Shown: positions 9,101 to 25,165 of the stretch, piece after piece | Layout of the letters: the number at the start of each line of letters is the position of its first letter | Numbering within the stretch: the stretch's first letter is position 1 | Source: Parachlorella kessleri | Lineage: Eukaryota > Chlorophyta > Trebouxiophyceae > Chlorellales > Chlorellaceae | Assembly: GCA_001598975.1 (NCBI GenBank) | Contig: BBXU01002595.1 | Span: forward strand, 1-29,416 | Reading direction: 5' to 3' | Length of the DNA: 29,416 nt | The notes under the pieces: generated by a model | Told to the model about the DNA's origin: nothing | Database searches by the model: none | What the model saw: only the letters and a program-made list of their open reading frames with translations | Made by a program: the position numbers and the translations under genes

Positions 9101-12100
9101 TGGCGTAAGATTCCTGCGGGTAAGCGGGGGGGCTTAGCCAGGAATGACCTGCCATATCTTACAATATATGTCTGGTACGGAGCACAGGAACCTAGTAGTT
9201 TTGGTTCAATACATGACAGCCCCACTGCCTTTTATAAGGTCAGCCTTCACCCTGCGCATCCCTTGCTTTTACTAAGAATCAACCATTGCGCTGGGGCGTA
9301 GAGCCACTACGGTGAAGCCCGGTCCCAAGAAAGTCACGCCGCCAGCTCTCCAGGCCACAGCCGAGTCCACAGTACTAGATCAACAACCAGTCCACAAACC
9401 ACTGTCTCCACAAGGGGGGAGTGAGTGAGGGACCCCACCTGCAGGTGTTGGTAGTCATCCACCCGCACCACTCCAATGGAAGCGGCCCCATAAATGGGCT
9501 TGATCACAGCTGGGTACCGCACGTGGTCTGAGGCCTGCGCCAGGCAACCATATGCTAGACACGCTGTCTGCGCGGCTGCACGTTCCATGGGAGATGAGGC
9601 TGGCATGTGCAGCAATTACTGATATGTAGAGACTGCAACCAACTGCCATGGAGTTCCGTGTCAGGCAGCAACAGCTCGAGACAACAGGACACCCTCAAGA
9701 GACATGTAGCCTGCGCACGGCAGAGCGGTACATAGCAGCCTGCAAAGCCACAATGGCTGGAGTCTGGTGCTCACAGCTCAGACGCTCAAGCTGCCATCAC
9801 TCACCGCCTTAAGCTGGTCCGCTGACGTGATTAAGTAATTGCGCGGTGTAGGCAGGCCTGCTGCTGCCATGTGCTCCCGCGTCCTGCAGCAAAGCAGCAA
9901 CGGTCCATTGCAATGCATCAGTTGCTGGAACGGCGCGGTTGACCGACGACAAGCCAAGCGTGCAGCCAAGCCAAGCTCACATATTTCATTGCTGGACATC
10001 AACAAAGAGTTAGCAACATGCACACTGCACTTACGCATGTTTATCGCGGGCTGCATCCACTGCCTGCAAAGCAGCACAAAGCACACACAATCCTATCAAG
10101 CTAAGGCGTCTGCACCGCTAGATGCCCCTTTAGGGCTGCCCAGGTGCTCAGCAGGTTTCCATGGTGTACAGATATCCACGAACAAGAAGATGGGAAACCA
10201 GATCTCATCTACTGCATGCAACGTATGCCAGACTCGCACTTGCTCGATGGAGGATGTCAGCAGCCAGGACGTTGGGCGGAAGGCTAGCCCCACTTATATT
10301 CACAGCACCTAACTGTCAGGTACTCTGGGGTCCATGTGCATGACCCTATGCATGACCCCTCCTTTGTGCAGTCCTGGGGTATAAAGCTTGGGAAAGCTCC
10401 TTACGCAAAAGCCGCACCTAACCACAATATGCGAGCAGTCAAGCCTTGTGAGCACAGCGCATGCAGCAGCAGCACTCACGGCTGGTGTGTTGCCCGGGAG
10501 GCCCAGCTGCTCTGTGAGGCGTGCCACCAGCGGCATAGCCATCTCCGAGAAGGACAGCACCCCATCCAGCTCCCCAAACTCCTGTACCGCAACATGGGGC
10601 ACACCACAACCTATATGTCAACCAGCTGGCATGTGCTAGCAGCACCATATACCACCTGCCTGCTTGCAGAGCCCTGTTGCTCCCCCTCCGAACTTTTACT
10701 AGCTCAGACACCACTTCAATGATGTCGGCGTTGATAAAGCCTCAACCTCGCACCAAGACATACAGACAGCACCACGTAGGCGCAAGGCCCCAGGCACACT
10801 GGATCAAGACCCCCGCAACCAGCAACCAGGACGAAGCCAACATTCTATAGCCAGCCATGCTGCGCAACAAATAGCTCAGGTTCTAACTTCACTGTTGGCC
10901 ACGCCACCCGCGCACCTTCTTGACCTTCTTGATGGCTTCCAAGCACCGGTCAAACACCGTCTCCGCATCAGACATGTCCAGCCCAATGAAACGCTCCACA
11001 ATGCCCTCCTCCACAAGGGTCTGTAGTGGCACTGCTAGCTCATTTGCTCAGCACCAATTCCAGCAGACAGGTTGTTCCACATATGAGGCTGGGTGGAAGC
11101 AGCGGGGGTCATTCAGATAGGCTTGGAATCCAGCAGTCGTATCACTAGCACCCTTCTCACCAGTCAAGAACATCACCTTTTCCGCTCCCGGTGGAAGGAA
11201 CCTGGCTCTTTGCTCCCAATTTTCCAAAAGAGCTCCCAGCGACTCCAGGCGAAGATGGCAGCCAGCATACCCAAGAGAGACCCTCCCTTGTAACAGCCAG
11301 CTTTCAGCGCCAAATACGCTAGACCACACCTGGCTCCAGGACTCAGGCCCGTCTACAATAACGCTTCTCACCCCCAGCTCCTTGGCCTTCTCAAAAATAA
11401 ACCGCTTGCCTGTATCAGGGCAAAATCACAACCTTCGTGCTCGCCGCCTGGGCACAACTCCTGATTCTGTGGGCAATGGAGGTTGGAAAGGCACACAGAT
11501 GGGAGATGGACCAGTTTGCCTTGTCCGTAAGTTTGAGCTGGCATTGGTTCATGCATGCACAATGGGTCATGATGTACAGAGCCCACCCCTCCGCCCTCCT
11601 GCCCTATTCCTATCCTTGATGCAAAGTGTAATCTGCCTCCAAATCCTTAAGCGCTCAGTAAACTGCAAAGTTCAGCACTGTGTTGCCATTCACCGCCTGG
11701 GCTGGGCCCAGGGCACCCACCTGAGTAGCCTGCTGTAATGAAGACCAGCACAGCGCCACGCAGCACATGCCGCCGCAAACGGCGCCCCTCCAGGCTGCGA
11801 GCATGCACCTTGTCACTAGGCAGCGACGACAGCAGGTTGAGAGTGGGAGAGAGGGGCGTGCTGGCTGAGATGCTTTGCCGCTCTGACAGGCTCAGTGCCT
11901 TGGGCAGTGAGCCTATGACGGCTTCAGTAAGGAAGTTGCGGCTCGGGTCTTTCTGCAGGGATGGAGCATTTGCAACAAGGTAGGCACCTGCCTACGAAAT
12001 ATTAACCCATGCCTGCAGGCCATAGGTCTGACCGTGCTTCCAGCGGCAGGCAGCACCTTGCACGTTGACTGCAACCAATTCTTCAAGCACAGACCTGACT

Positions 12101-12717
12101 AGACTCCATAGTTGAGAATTGAGACTGCAGCCAACACAAAGCGCAGGCAACAAAGGCGACCTACCCAGGGCAACCGCATGTAGAAGCAGTGATAACTTAC
12201 CAGGGAAGAGGGCACAACCTCCTTGCCTCCGCGAGGTTGATAGGGGTTGAGCTCGTAATCAGCCTACAGGCATGGAGCCAGGGTGGCTGTGAGCGGTGTT
12301 CCTAAGGGTGGCCGTGCACCCTTCCAGGGGCTCCCAGCGAGTGCAATTCCTAGGAGGTCAGTACAAAGGGGCTACCATGCCAGCAGCGCATGCTGGGCTA
12401 GGGCAACCCTCAGGTCGAGGGCGTCAATTATGCTGGCGGGACCGCTCACTGCCGACCCCCACAGGAACAGTGTTTATACAAATAAAGCTCACCACGAGAC
12501 TCCCAGGTTTGTGAATCGCAGTAGGTGCACTCCCAGGCAGCGACATCCTCCGCATGCTCATGTTATCGACGCCCTGGGAAAGATCGTCGACCTTAGCAGG
12601 GACATTGGCTTCTGCCACGCAAGGGAAGGAAAACTGGTCCACCTTGGGTTCCTCTGATTGCTGCGACGAAGACGCAGGGCCACTTAAGGCCGACGATAAG
12701 AGAGACTTTTTGAGCAT
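6179..12717 (-). CDS. ATP-grasp ligase, carnosine synthase 1 (CARNS1)-like
   Basis: By family this should activate a carboxylate with ATP and join it to an amine, as CARNS1 joins beta-alanine to histidine; the algal substrate is unknown. Exons (minus strand): 12717-12493, 12263-12201, 11952-11721, 11409-11330, 11020-10916, 10581-10480, 10063-10035, 9883-9805, 9534-9439, 9113-9003, 8673-8575, 8291-8273, 7932-7802, 7401-7254, 6890-6724, 6553-6473, 6247-6179; about 611 residues, phases consistent throughout. Residues 1-75 are Ser-rich and may be an organelle-targeting peptide. A Rossmann-like pre-ATP-grasp region covers about 165-300. The ATP-grasp fold follows: YPAVIKPIYGAASIG (Lys317), MMEEYLDGPEVDVDLV (Glu388/389), and LIEVNCRMGGG (Glu475, Asn477, Arg479) for Mg-ATP. 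An acidic low-complexity loop (DDEDGDGAAAA) sits in exon 10. Intron 10 has a GC donor; exons 7 and 12 are only 29 and 19 nt. The start is uncertain: the frame is open 5' of Met12717 but has no earlier ATG, so an upstream exon is possible. The stop is TAG. Confidence 0.86.
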
Positions 12718-13632
12718 GATCGCAATTGTGGCCAAGGAAGGACAATTGGAGCTTACAGTGACCCTTTTTGTGAAGCCATGGCGGGACCTCCGAGGGCGCG
12801 CGCTGCCCTTGAAATGCGTGCTTGCAATGCTCACTTGCTGGTGGCCGTATGGTTGCCCAGAGTATTAGAACTACTAATAGTATAGTCGATGCTGGGTTCA
12901 AAGCTGAACTCAAACTTGCAGTTGCGTTGCTGACACTCTGAGAATGTTTGTTGCACACATATATCCCTGCATCCACTTGTTTCTCAGGCGTAGGGCAAAG
13001 GTGTGATGCTGAGCAAGAGCCCAAATTAAGACTTGCTGTCAGGTTGTCAGGGCTTGCTGCAGGTGAGCAATGCTGTGCCGGAGGGCTCAAAACAATAGGT
13101 GGCATCTATGCCACCTATACCCTACATCACTATCTAGCCGGCACCAGAGCTGGACTGCTAATTACCACTTAAAAGATGCTTCTGGCAGGAACGATAGGTG
13201 TCAAGTGTCTGTGACACGGCCAGGGTGCGCCCACTGGTTCTCACTAATTTGGCAAAATTCATGAAACGGCCTTTACAAGGTCTGGGCAGTCCAAGAATGG
13301 TATAAGGACCAAAACTACCAAGTTTGGGGCTCTAACCCTTCCTAGAGGGGTGTACAATAGGCAGTCAAAGTTTAGTCACGCGCGCGCCTAGGTCAAAGGG
13401 TGTCCAGCCTGTTCTGTGGGAAAGCAGCAAATCCTTCCGCGGGACAGACCATTCACCCGATTTACCTCGGACAAGTTCCTACCACTTCCTACTATCATAC
13501 TAAGCCCCTAGAGGCCCCGGCAGGTTGCTACTATGCTGTACAAGCATCGCAAGCTAAGTCACTTCCTCGCCACCGCACTTGGGCGTCCATGCTCACATGA
13601 CACATTCTAGCTCCTTCAGGGCTTGGCACACC
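12718..13632. other. Intergenic or 5' region with no supported gene
   Basis: This lies upstream of the ATP-grasp gene and downstream of the unrecognised 13.6 kb locus. It must hold the ATP-grasp promoter and possibly an untranslated first exon. A 170-codon minus-strand open frame (12593-13105) overlaps the ATP-grasp first exon in another frame, but it has no recognisable family and its composition shifts along its length. I see no repeat, TATA box or RNA gene here. Confidence 0.4.
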
Positions 13633-14163
13633 TCAGGCTCTTGGTCTCTTCTCCACAGGTGCCTGCGTCTCCGAGCACTGCTCAGGGTCCACGCTGGACT
13701 GCTGGGCACCTGCCAAGCCGCCATCAACAACCCGCTTGCATGTGCGCCGCGGCTGCTGGCGCGTGGGCTCTACCGCTGGCATGGGCACTGCCAAGTCCTG
13801 TTCCTGCGGCTGTTGTTGTTGATGCTGCTTCTGTTGACGCCTCTCCTGCTTCTCCTGCTGCTGGCGCTGCTTCTCCTCCTGCTGGCGCTCCCTTGCCTGC
13901 CGCTGACCTGACATGTCGGCAGCCCGCTCCAATGTTATCTGCAAGAAACCCTCCTGCTGGACGTCAAGTAAAATGCCTGGTGCTGAGAGCTTGCTGCCTG
14001 TAATCCTGGCCTTTGCCCGCATGGGCACCGCTGTGACCCCCCTGGCAACATCCTTCTGCGCTGAGCGGAAGTCATCCTCTGTGGCTCCGAACAGCCCAGT
14101 ACCACGGTCCATTTTCCAGAGGAGGCGCCCCTCTGATATGACACTCACATTGCAGCTGTACCC
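13633..14163 (-). CDS. Open frame continuing after an in-frame TAG: Gln/Arg/Glu-rich coiled segment
   Basis: This reads on in exactly the same frame from the TAG at 14166-14164 that ends the upstream frame, and stays open for 176 residues to a stop at 13635-13633. Codon choice is coding-like. The first 90 residues look globular (WKMDRGTGLFGATEDDF, then LLDVQQEGFLQITLE). Next comes a charged Gln-rich stretch at about 92-130 (QRQARERQQEEKQRQQQEKQ) that should form a long helix or coiled coil, and then a basic tail ending EKRPRA. There is no ATG at its start; the first Met is 17 residues in (KMDRG). It is either the C-terminal part of the 14164-15243 protein, cut off by a nonsense mutation or reached by readthrough, or a separate gene or exon whose start I cannot place. 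I do not recognise the family. Confidence 0.42.
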   Translation of the reverse strand, partial: GYSCNVSVISEGRLLWKMDRGTGLFGATEDDFRSAQKDVARGVTAVPMRAKARITGSKLSAPGILLDVQQEGFLQITLERAADMSGQRQARERQQEEKQRQQQEKQERRQQKQHQQQQPQEQDLAVPMPAVEPTRQQPRRTCKRVVDGGLAGAQQSSVDPEQCSETQAPVEKRPRA

Positions 14164-15243
14164 CTAGTGCTTGCCCTTGTAGAGGCTCAGCTCGCAGGGG
14201 TTTGAGCTGGCTGAGGCCATGCCAAGAGTGGCGTCGTAGAGGGCGTCACAGTGCCTGCCCAAGGTGCATCCGCCCCGTGGAGCGTACCGCACTCGCAGCC
14301 GCTGGTGCTGGCCCTCTCCCTCCAGGTCCACATACACAACCTTCCCCAGGGGGGGAGCTAGCCGCAAGCTGCCATCTGGATTACACAGCTGCGCTGCTGC
14401 TTTGAGCTCCGCCACAACCTCTGGGCGCACCAGGAAGCCCAGAGCGTAGGTGCGGTGCTCGACCCGCTCCTCAACGCTCAGCTTCGGCATCCCCGCCTCG
14501 CAGCATGGACAGTCTGGCAAACAAAAAATGCCAGCTGCGTGCAGGATGGTGCGTACTTCTGCCAGGCCGCGCTCGTCATCATACATGCCAGCTAGGACGC
14601 CTAGGAATTGGCGGGCGTAGCGCTGCATCACAGTGTTCCACAGGTAGCTCCTGCACGCAAGAACAGAGACGATGCACAGTCACTGCCAGCCATCATGCTC
14701 CTGTTAGGTGTCTACAGCGTAACACCAAGACCTAGTCCACCATTTGCATGCGTACAGACCCTGCTCAGTCATATCTTCTCACCCTATACCAATTTTTCAC
14801 CTACTGGGTCGGAGCTCAGGCAAGACACGGGAGCATCTTGCAACCAGCCCCAGCAGTACTGTAATACCCTCTCTGTTGGCAATATTTGAGATTCCTAGTA
14901 CATCCGCAAGTGGGAAGCTATTGCCAGCCATTAATGCCAAAAAATGCATGACTTGCCTGCAGCTGAGCAACCCAGTTACGAACTTGACGCATGCCGCCCA
15001 CCAGGCCTCCACTGGTGGCTGGCCAGTCTTACCCTGCTCCGCTGCCTTGGCAAACGCTGCCGCTGCTGGGGCTACATGCTTGGCAAACAGCTGGCTGTGG
15101 GGGTTACCCAACTCTGCTGCTAGCTTGGCATAGTTTTCCGCCAGGCACACAACCAGACTGGAGGCTCTGTACATAAAGAAGCCGCACTCCTGGTTGACAG
15201 CTGTGTATGCTGCGTCGCTGAGGGGCTGAACAGCTGCCATCAT
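14164..15243 (-). CDS. Unrecognised protein, two exons joined by a GC-AG intron
   Basis: Exons 15243-14957 and 14650-14164 give 257 residues from an ATG at 15243 to TAG. The donor is AG followed by GCAAGT and the acceptor is TTGCGTGCAG. Both sides are phase 2 and join as Arg-Ser-Tyr-Leu-Trp. The N-terminal half is helical and Ala-rich (LAENYAKLAAELGNPHSQLF). The second exon has a Cys cluster (FCLPDCPCCEAG) and mixed strand/helix sequence (GKVVYVDLEGEG, then RYAPRGGCTLGRHCDALYDA). I do not know this family and assign no function. The frame is also open 5' of the ATG as far as a TGA at 15252-15250, with protein-like sequence before it (MLVQDPRIKL). The real protein may therefore be longer and the locus a decaying gene. 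The 3' frame also continues past the TAG. The intron at 14651-14956 carries a diverged copy of the left-edge repeat near 14784-14835. Confidence 0.5.
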
Positions 15244-15252
15244 GCCCACTCA

Positions 15253-16067
15253 AAGCTTGATGCGTGGGTCCTGCACAAGCATCCCTAAACGGCGTATTCT
15301 CCGTGCTGGCAATAGTCCTTGGCGACTGCTCTGCTGCGGCGGCATCTTCGGGCTCCTCGGCGGCACGCTCGCACCAGACCTACAATGGAACAAATATCAC
15401 CACTTTATCATCATGGAAATCATCCTCAGCACCCAAGGCAGCTTGCCCATCAGGGACACGCTGAACTCCACACAATGTCGGCCGCCTGCCAACCAGTGGG
15501 TCCCATGCAGACATACATGTATGAACAAAGGGAGCGAAGCTCCTACCTTAGCGCACGATGAACATATCAGAGTGCTGCTAGGGTCCTTGCACGGGGCGCC
15601 CAACTTCAACCAGCGTGTGCCAGTGCGCCAGTGCCCTGGTTGCACCTCAACCAAGTTGCAGAAACGATTCTTGCGCCCTTTACAGCACCGGCACTGTTTG
15701 TGCTTCCTCTCCATGTCCCTGCACATCTGTAAGCTGTCCTTAGACCTAGTGCGCAGGGTTGCGCAGGCCCTAAACTTTCAGGAGCTTCCTTTCCTGGTAC
15801 AAGCAGCTGTTTGACACTCACCATAGGGTGCAGCAAGTGTCGGATCAAAGGGATTTTTCCTGTCAGCCTGACATGCCACAGTGATGTGGCAGCGATGTCG
15901 TGCGCTGCACCCAAGCGCTCAGAATAGTGCTTCAGACGGGTTACTATAGTGCATAAACGTTGTCGCGGACTGTGGGATGCCAAGATTACATGTTTAGGCT
16001 CCCTGGACACGTTCCCGCGAGAGCGCCGGGGCGGAGTACCAGGGCACTTGCAAGGGCGTTTGCCCAA
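15253..16067 (-). pseudogene. Possible upstream exons of the unrecognised locus: Cys-rich module
   Basis: Three exon-like blocks are visible. Block 1 ends at 15822 with ATG then GTGAGT and begins near 16067; it has a basic N-terminal part (GKRPCKCPGTPPRRSRG) and TSLWHVRLTGKIPLIRHLL. Block 2 is 15726-15547, 60 residues between a TTACAG acceptor and a GTAGGA donor, with cysteines arranged as KQCRCCKGRKNRFC and, 40 residues on, LICSSCAK; this looks like a zinc-binding module. Block 3 begins at 15379 after TTGTAG and starts VWCERAAEEPEDAAAA. All three are phase 0 and join in frame. Block 3 then lies in a different frame from the 14164-15243 protein, with no good donor between them, and I find no start codon for block 1. 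This suggests either a frameshifted, decaying gene or missed exons. No family is recognised. Confidence 0.35.
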
Positions 16068-16493
16068 ATGGTTGTTAGCCGAGGAGCATGGTGCTAGAAC
16101 TGAGTAGCTTGGGTAGCCGCAACAGTAGGAGAGTCCATGACAAGCCGGGCTAGCTTCCGGAATTTAAACTTCACAACCAGTATAGCAGGTGAGGATGACA
16201 GCATGGACAGCAGGAAGCCTCGAAAAACATGATGCTCAGGCCTTGGTGGAAGTCGGGTCCACCAAGCGCAGCTTTCGGATCATGTTTGGGCCCCCTGCTT
16301 CATTCTGTGTCCCTTTTGGTCGGTTGGTAAGGTAGCTCGAGGGTGAGCTTATAAGCCCGTGGTGGTGGCTGCATATGTGAAATATGAGCTTCCAAGCTCT
16401 GGTGCAACATCATCAGTCAAGACGGGCTGGAGGGCCAGGCTGACAAGTGTTCTCGGCCTGCGCACGGGTGTGCATGGCCCAACGGAGTAGATG

Positions 16494-16809
16494 TTAGAAG
16501 CTGGCCCATACAATCTTGTGGTCGCTCCAGTAAGCGTCTGTTGTTCCAGCGGTGACCTGAGTTGGATGTGTGGCCCAGATGTGGTCGATGCAGGTTCGGT
16601 AATCAGTTGTGTAGTCGTGCAGTAGTGGGGTGAAATGCAGTTCTTGTGTGAGTGCCAGCAAGCGGTCCAGCAGTATGGAGGAAGCAGTCAAGTTGATGTT
16701 GAAGTCGCCCATCAGAAGCAGCGGGACATTGAGTTTTTGGACGTACGCGAACAGTAAAATATGCGTCCAAGGCACGCCTTTCCAACACCGACGAAAGCTG
16801 AGTCAGCAT
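16494..16809 (-). pseudogene. Frameshifted endonuclease/exonuclease/phosphatase (EEP) domain fragment of a mobile element
   Basis: The C-terminal half of an EEP nuclease is readable: LLLMGDFNINL (the catalytic Asp/Asn strand), CIDHIWATHPTQV (Asp-His), and YWSDHKIVWASF before a TAA at 16496-16494 (the Ser-Asp-His motif). The upstream piece LTQLSSVLERR is in a different frame (16809 to about 16770), so at least one frameshift separates them. The N-terminal half of the domain is missing. EEP nucleases of this kind are carried by non-LTR retrotransposons and by some Helitron-type elements. No reverse transcriptase, helicase or Rep domain is visible nearby, so the element class is open. It is a dead remnant. 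Confidence 0.55.
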
Positions 16810-17527
16810 CTGTCCGAGTAAGCCGCCTTGTCAGCGGATACCACCCATCTGTCATCCCCTTGCCTGCTTCCCGGTGAGCACCTGCTCCCTATCTCTTCGC
16901 ACGTCTCTCAACTACCGTGACCATTCATTGCAACGGTCCTCACAAAGGTGCCCCTCAATCGGGAAACCAAGCAAGAACAGCGGTATCTCGTGCTGCTGCT
17001 CGTGTGCCTCGCCTCGTCCTTCGGCGCCCGACGCGACGCAGGGAGTTTTAAGGGCCCCCCCAACTTGACCCACACCGTTCGCCGAACGGCCTATCACACA
17101 GCGAGAACACAGCAATGGCGGCGCTTAGCAACTTTTTGAACGGATTCCGACCGTATCACGGGCCCGGGCTCGCTGCACAGCTGTTAATGTTCAACCACAT
17201 ACAGCATGCTCCGAGCTCACGACCGGGCCCTTCTAACACCGAAACAACACCTCCCAACAACGGCCCCACCGCTCGCGAGCACGGTCCAAAGAGTGGCGGC
17301 TGGACTGATTATTTTTTCCGTTTGGTCGAAAACAATACTCAGTATAATAGGGGCCGCGCGCGGGCGCGTCCCCCATCTACTCCGTAAAAAGGCCTGCCTT
17401 TGCAGGGAGCTAGCTGACCCCCAGCCAGCCTTTCTGATGGGGCAGCGTCCACTGGCCCGGTGATCGCTACACGCAAGATTGTTGTTGTTGAAGGGACCTG
17501 CTCGGACACGAGGAGTTCCGCAAGGCT

Positions 17528-17660
17528 GCCCCGCCCCCCCCCACCCACCCACCCACCCAACCCCCACCCACCCACACCACACCACCCACACACCACCCCA
17601 CCCCCAGGACCACAACCCGCACACCACCTTGGTGGTGCACCACCTCCCACCCACACCAAC
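17528..17660. repeat. C-rich low-complexity tract (G-rich on the minus strand) with a palindrome
   Basis: The plus strand is nearly all C and A, as CCCA and CACC units, for about 130 bases. The minus strand therefore has many closely spaced G runs that could form G-quadruplexes. Near its end, 17631-17644 is a perfect 14-bp palindrome (GGTGGTGCACCACC). Long open frames on both strands here are products of the simple repeat and are not annotated. Confidence 0.8.
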
Positions 17661-18219
17661 ATGCCCCCTGGCCGAGACAAATTTCGCTACAACCACCTCC
17701 TCTGCAAACGAAAGAAGAAAGACTCCAAACCAACCATGTTCAAACTGCTCCCTGAGGTCATAGAGCTTTCAGAAAAACGAAGATAAGGCAGGAGTGCTTG
17801 CGTTGCCTTCAGCAGACCTACAACGGCCGGATCAAGGCTGGTTCGAGGTGTAGCCAAGGCGGGCAGGAACCGCAAATTCCTTTCCCACCTCCGGCGATAA
17901 AGCCAGCCAACGTGTTGCAGCAGTGACAACCAAAAGAAAAACAGGGGCCACGGACCTCGACGATGCATCGAATGCTGACTTCGCTGCTGATTGAGCGGCG
18001 TTTTACAGCCATGGCTAGCCAGGAGGGCTTCGCGCCACGATGGAGTACAAGTTTCCTGTAGTGCCCCTCTGGAAGCATCGGGGTCGTCAAAGGACTTAAG
18101 GTTTCACACATCCATGAGCCCCTCTTGACGTTGAAAAAGTCCTCAAAAGTGCTTCAAGGGGTTTTGATCGCACGAGCAGGGACAGCCGCCCTTCAAGTGT
18201 TAGGCCATCAGGAGCCAAG

Positions 18220-24552
<6,333 letters not shown>

Positions 24553-25165
24553 TCTGTTGGTGTGCAGAGATGGGCAGGCGCAGGCTAAAAGCAGCACAGT
24601 GCTTAATTTGCTGTCTTGTAATTTCTTGGCATGACTCGCTTCTCATTCCCGGGTACTTGAGATTCAGTTTGCACACATACAGAACTGCTGGGTGCAGGGG
24701 CGCTGAAGCGCCCCATTTCGTTTACATCCAAATTGTGATGGAATGCTCATGACAGCATGAGTTTGCAGACACTGGGCTGGCCTGGAGTTGTTAAAGTCAA
24801 ACCTGTGCTCCTTAGCTTTGTCAGTGCCATTCACCTCTACCGCGCTCCTGTAGGCATGCCTGCCACCAGCAGGACAACGGCAACTCAACAACTGTAGTTC
24901 TCCAAGTCTGTTCAATATAAGATTGACAGTCAATGTTGCCCCAAACCCTGCAAAACGTGTACTTTACTGCTCAGCAACACCCTATAAGGCACCGTTAGCG
25001 GCTTATGCCACATCTTTCTCGTCCCTGCAACCAAGTTATTCAAAGAAGGGCAGACAAAGTTGGGGTTCTGGCAGTACGGTGTTGGTACTGCCATATAGAA
25101 GTGACGCCCCCTCGTTACCGATCCCTGCTTGCAAGCCATTACTGTTGGCACAATTAATCTCAAAT
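24553..25165. other. Intergenic region between HSP70 and DLD
   Basis: This holds the HSP70 3' UTR with a TGTAA at 24617-24621 and the DLD promoter. No gene or repeat is supported in its 613 bases. I see no clear TATA box upstream of the DLD start. Confidence 0.5.
24617..24621 (+). terminator. TGTAA poly(A) signal of HSP70
   Basis: TGTAA lies 65 bases after the HSP70 TGA stop, in an AT-richer stretch. This is the typical motif and a plausible distance for a green-algal poly(A) signal. Confidence 0.6.

Larger units (their letters stand above)
16068..18219. other. Intergenic region with transposon-like debris
   Basis: This 2.15 kb stretch separates the minus-strand locus from HSP70. It holds an endonuclease fragment (16494-16809), a 90-codon ATG frame on the plus strand (17115-17387, starting MAALSNFLNGFRPYHGP, family unknown), and a C-rich tract (17528-17660). 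The composition changes abruptly several times. The last 400 bases before 18220 should contain the HSP70 promoter. I looked for a perfect heat-shock element (nGAAnnTTCn) and a TATA box there and saw neither. Confidence 0.5.

Noticed and set aside
12593..13105. A 170-codon minus-strand frame overlapping the ATP-grasp first exon
   Set aside because: It is in a different frame from the exon that splices in phase to the rest of the ATP-grasp gene, and shows no domain.
14148..14163. A 16-base GTGAGT...TCAG segment that imitates an intron just after the TAG
   Set aside because: Far too short to be spliced, and it would not remove the TAG.
15242..15814. A 190-codon plus-strand open frame
   Set aside because: It lies opposite the minus-strand exon-like blocks, uses poor codons and has no recognisable family.
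17217..17763. Several open frames of 88-159 codons on both strands
   Set aside because: They are translations of the C-rich simple repeat (His/Pro/Thr on one strand, Gly/Trp/Val on the other).
17700..18219. Possible heat-shock elements upstream of HSP70
   Set aside because: Only isolated TTC and GAA half-sites with wrong spacing (for example TTTCAGAA near 17768); no array was seen.
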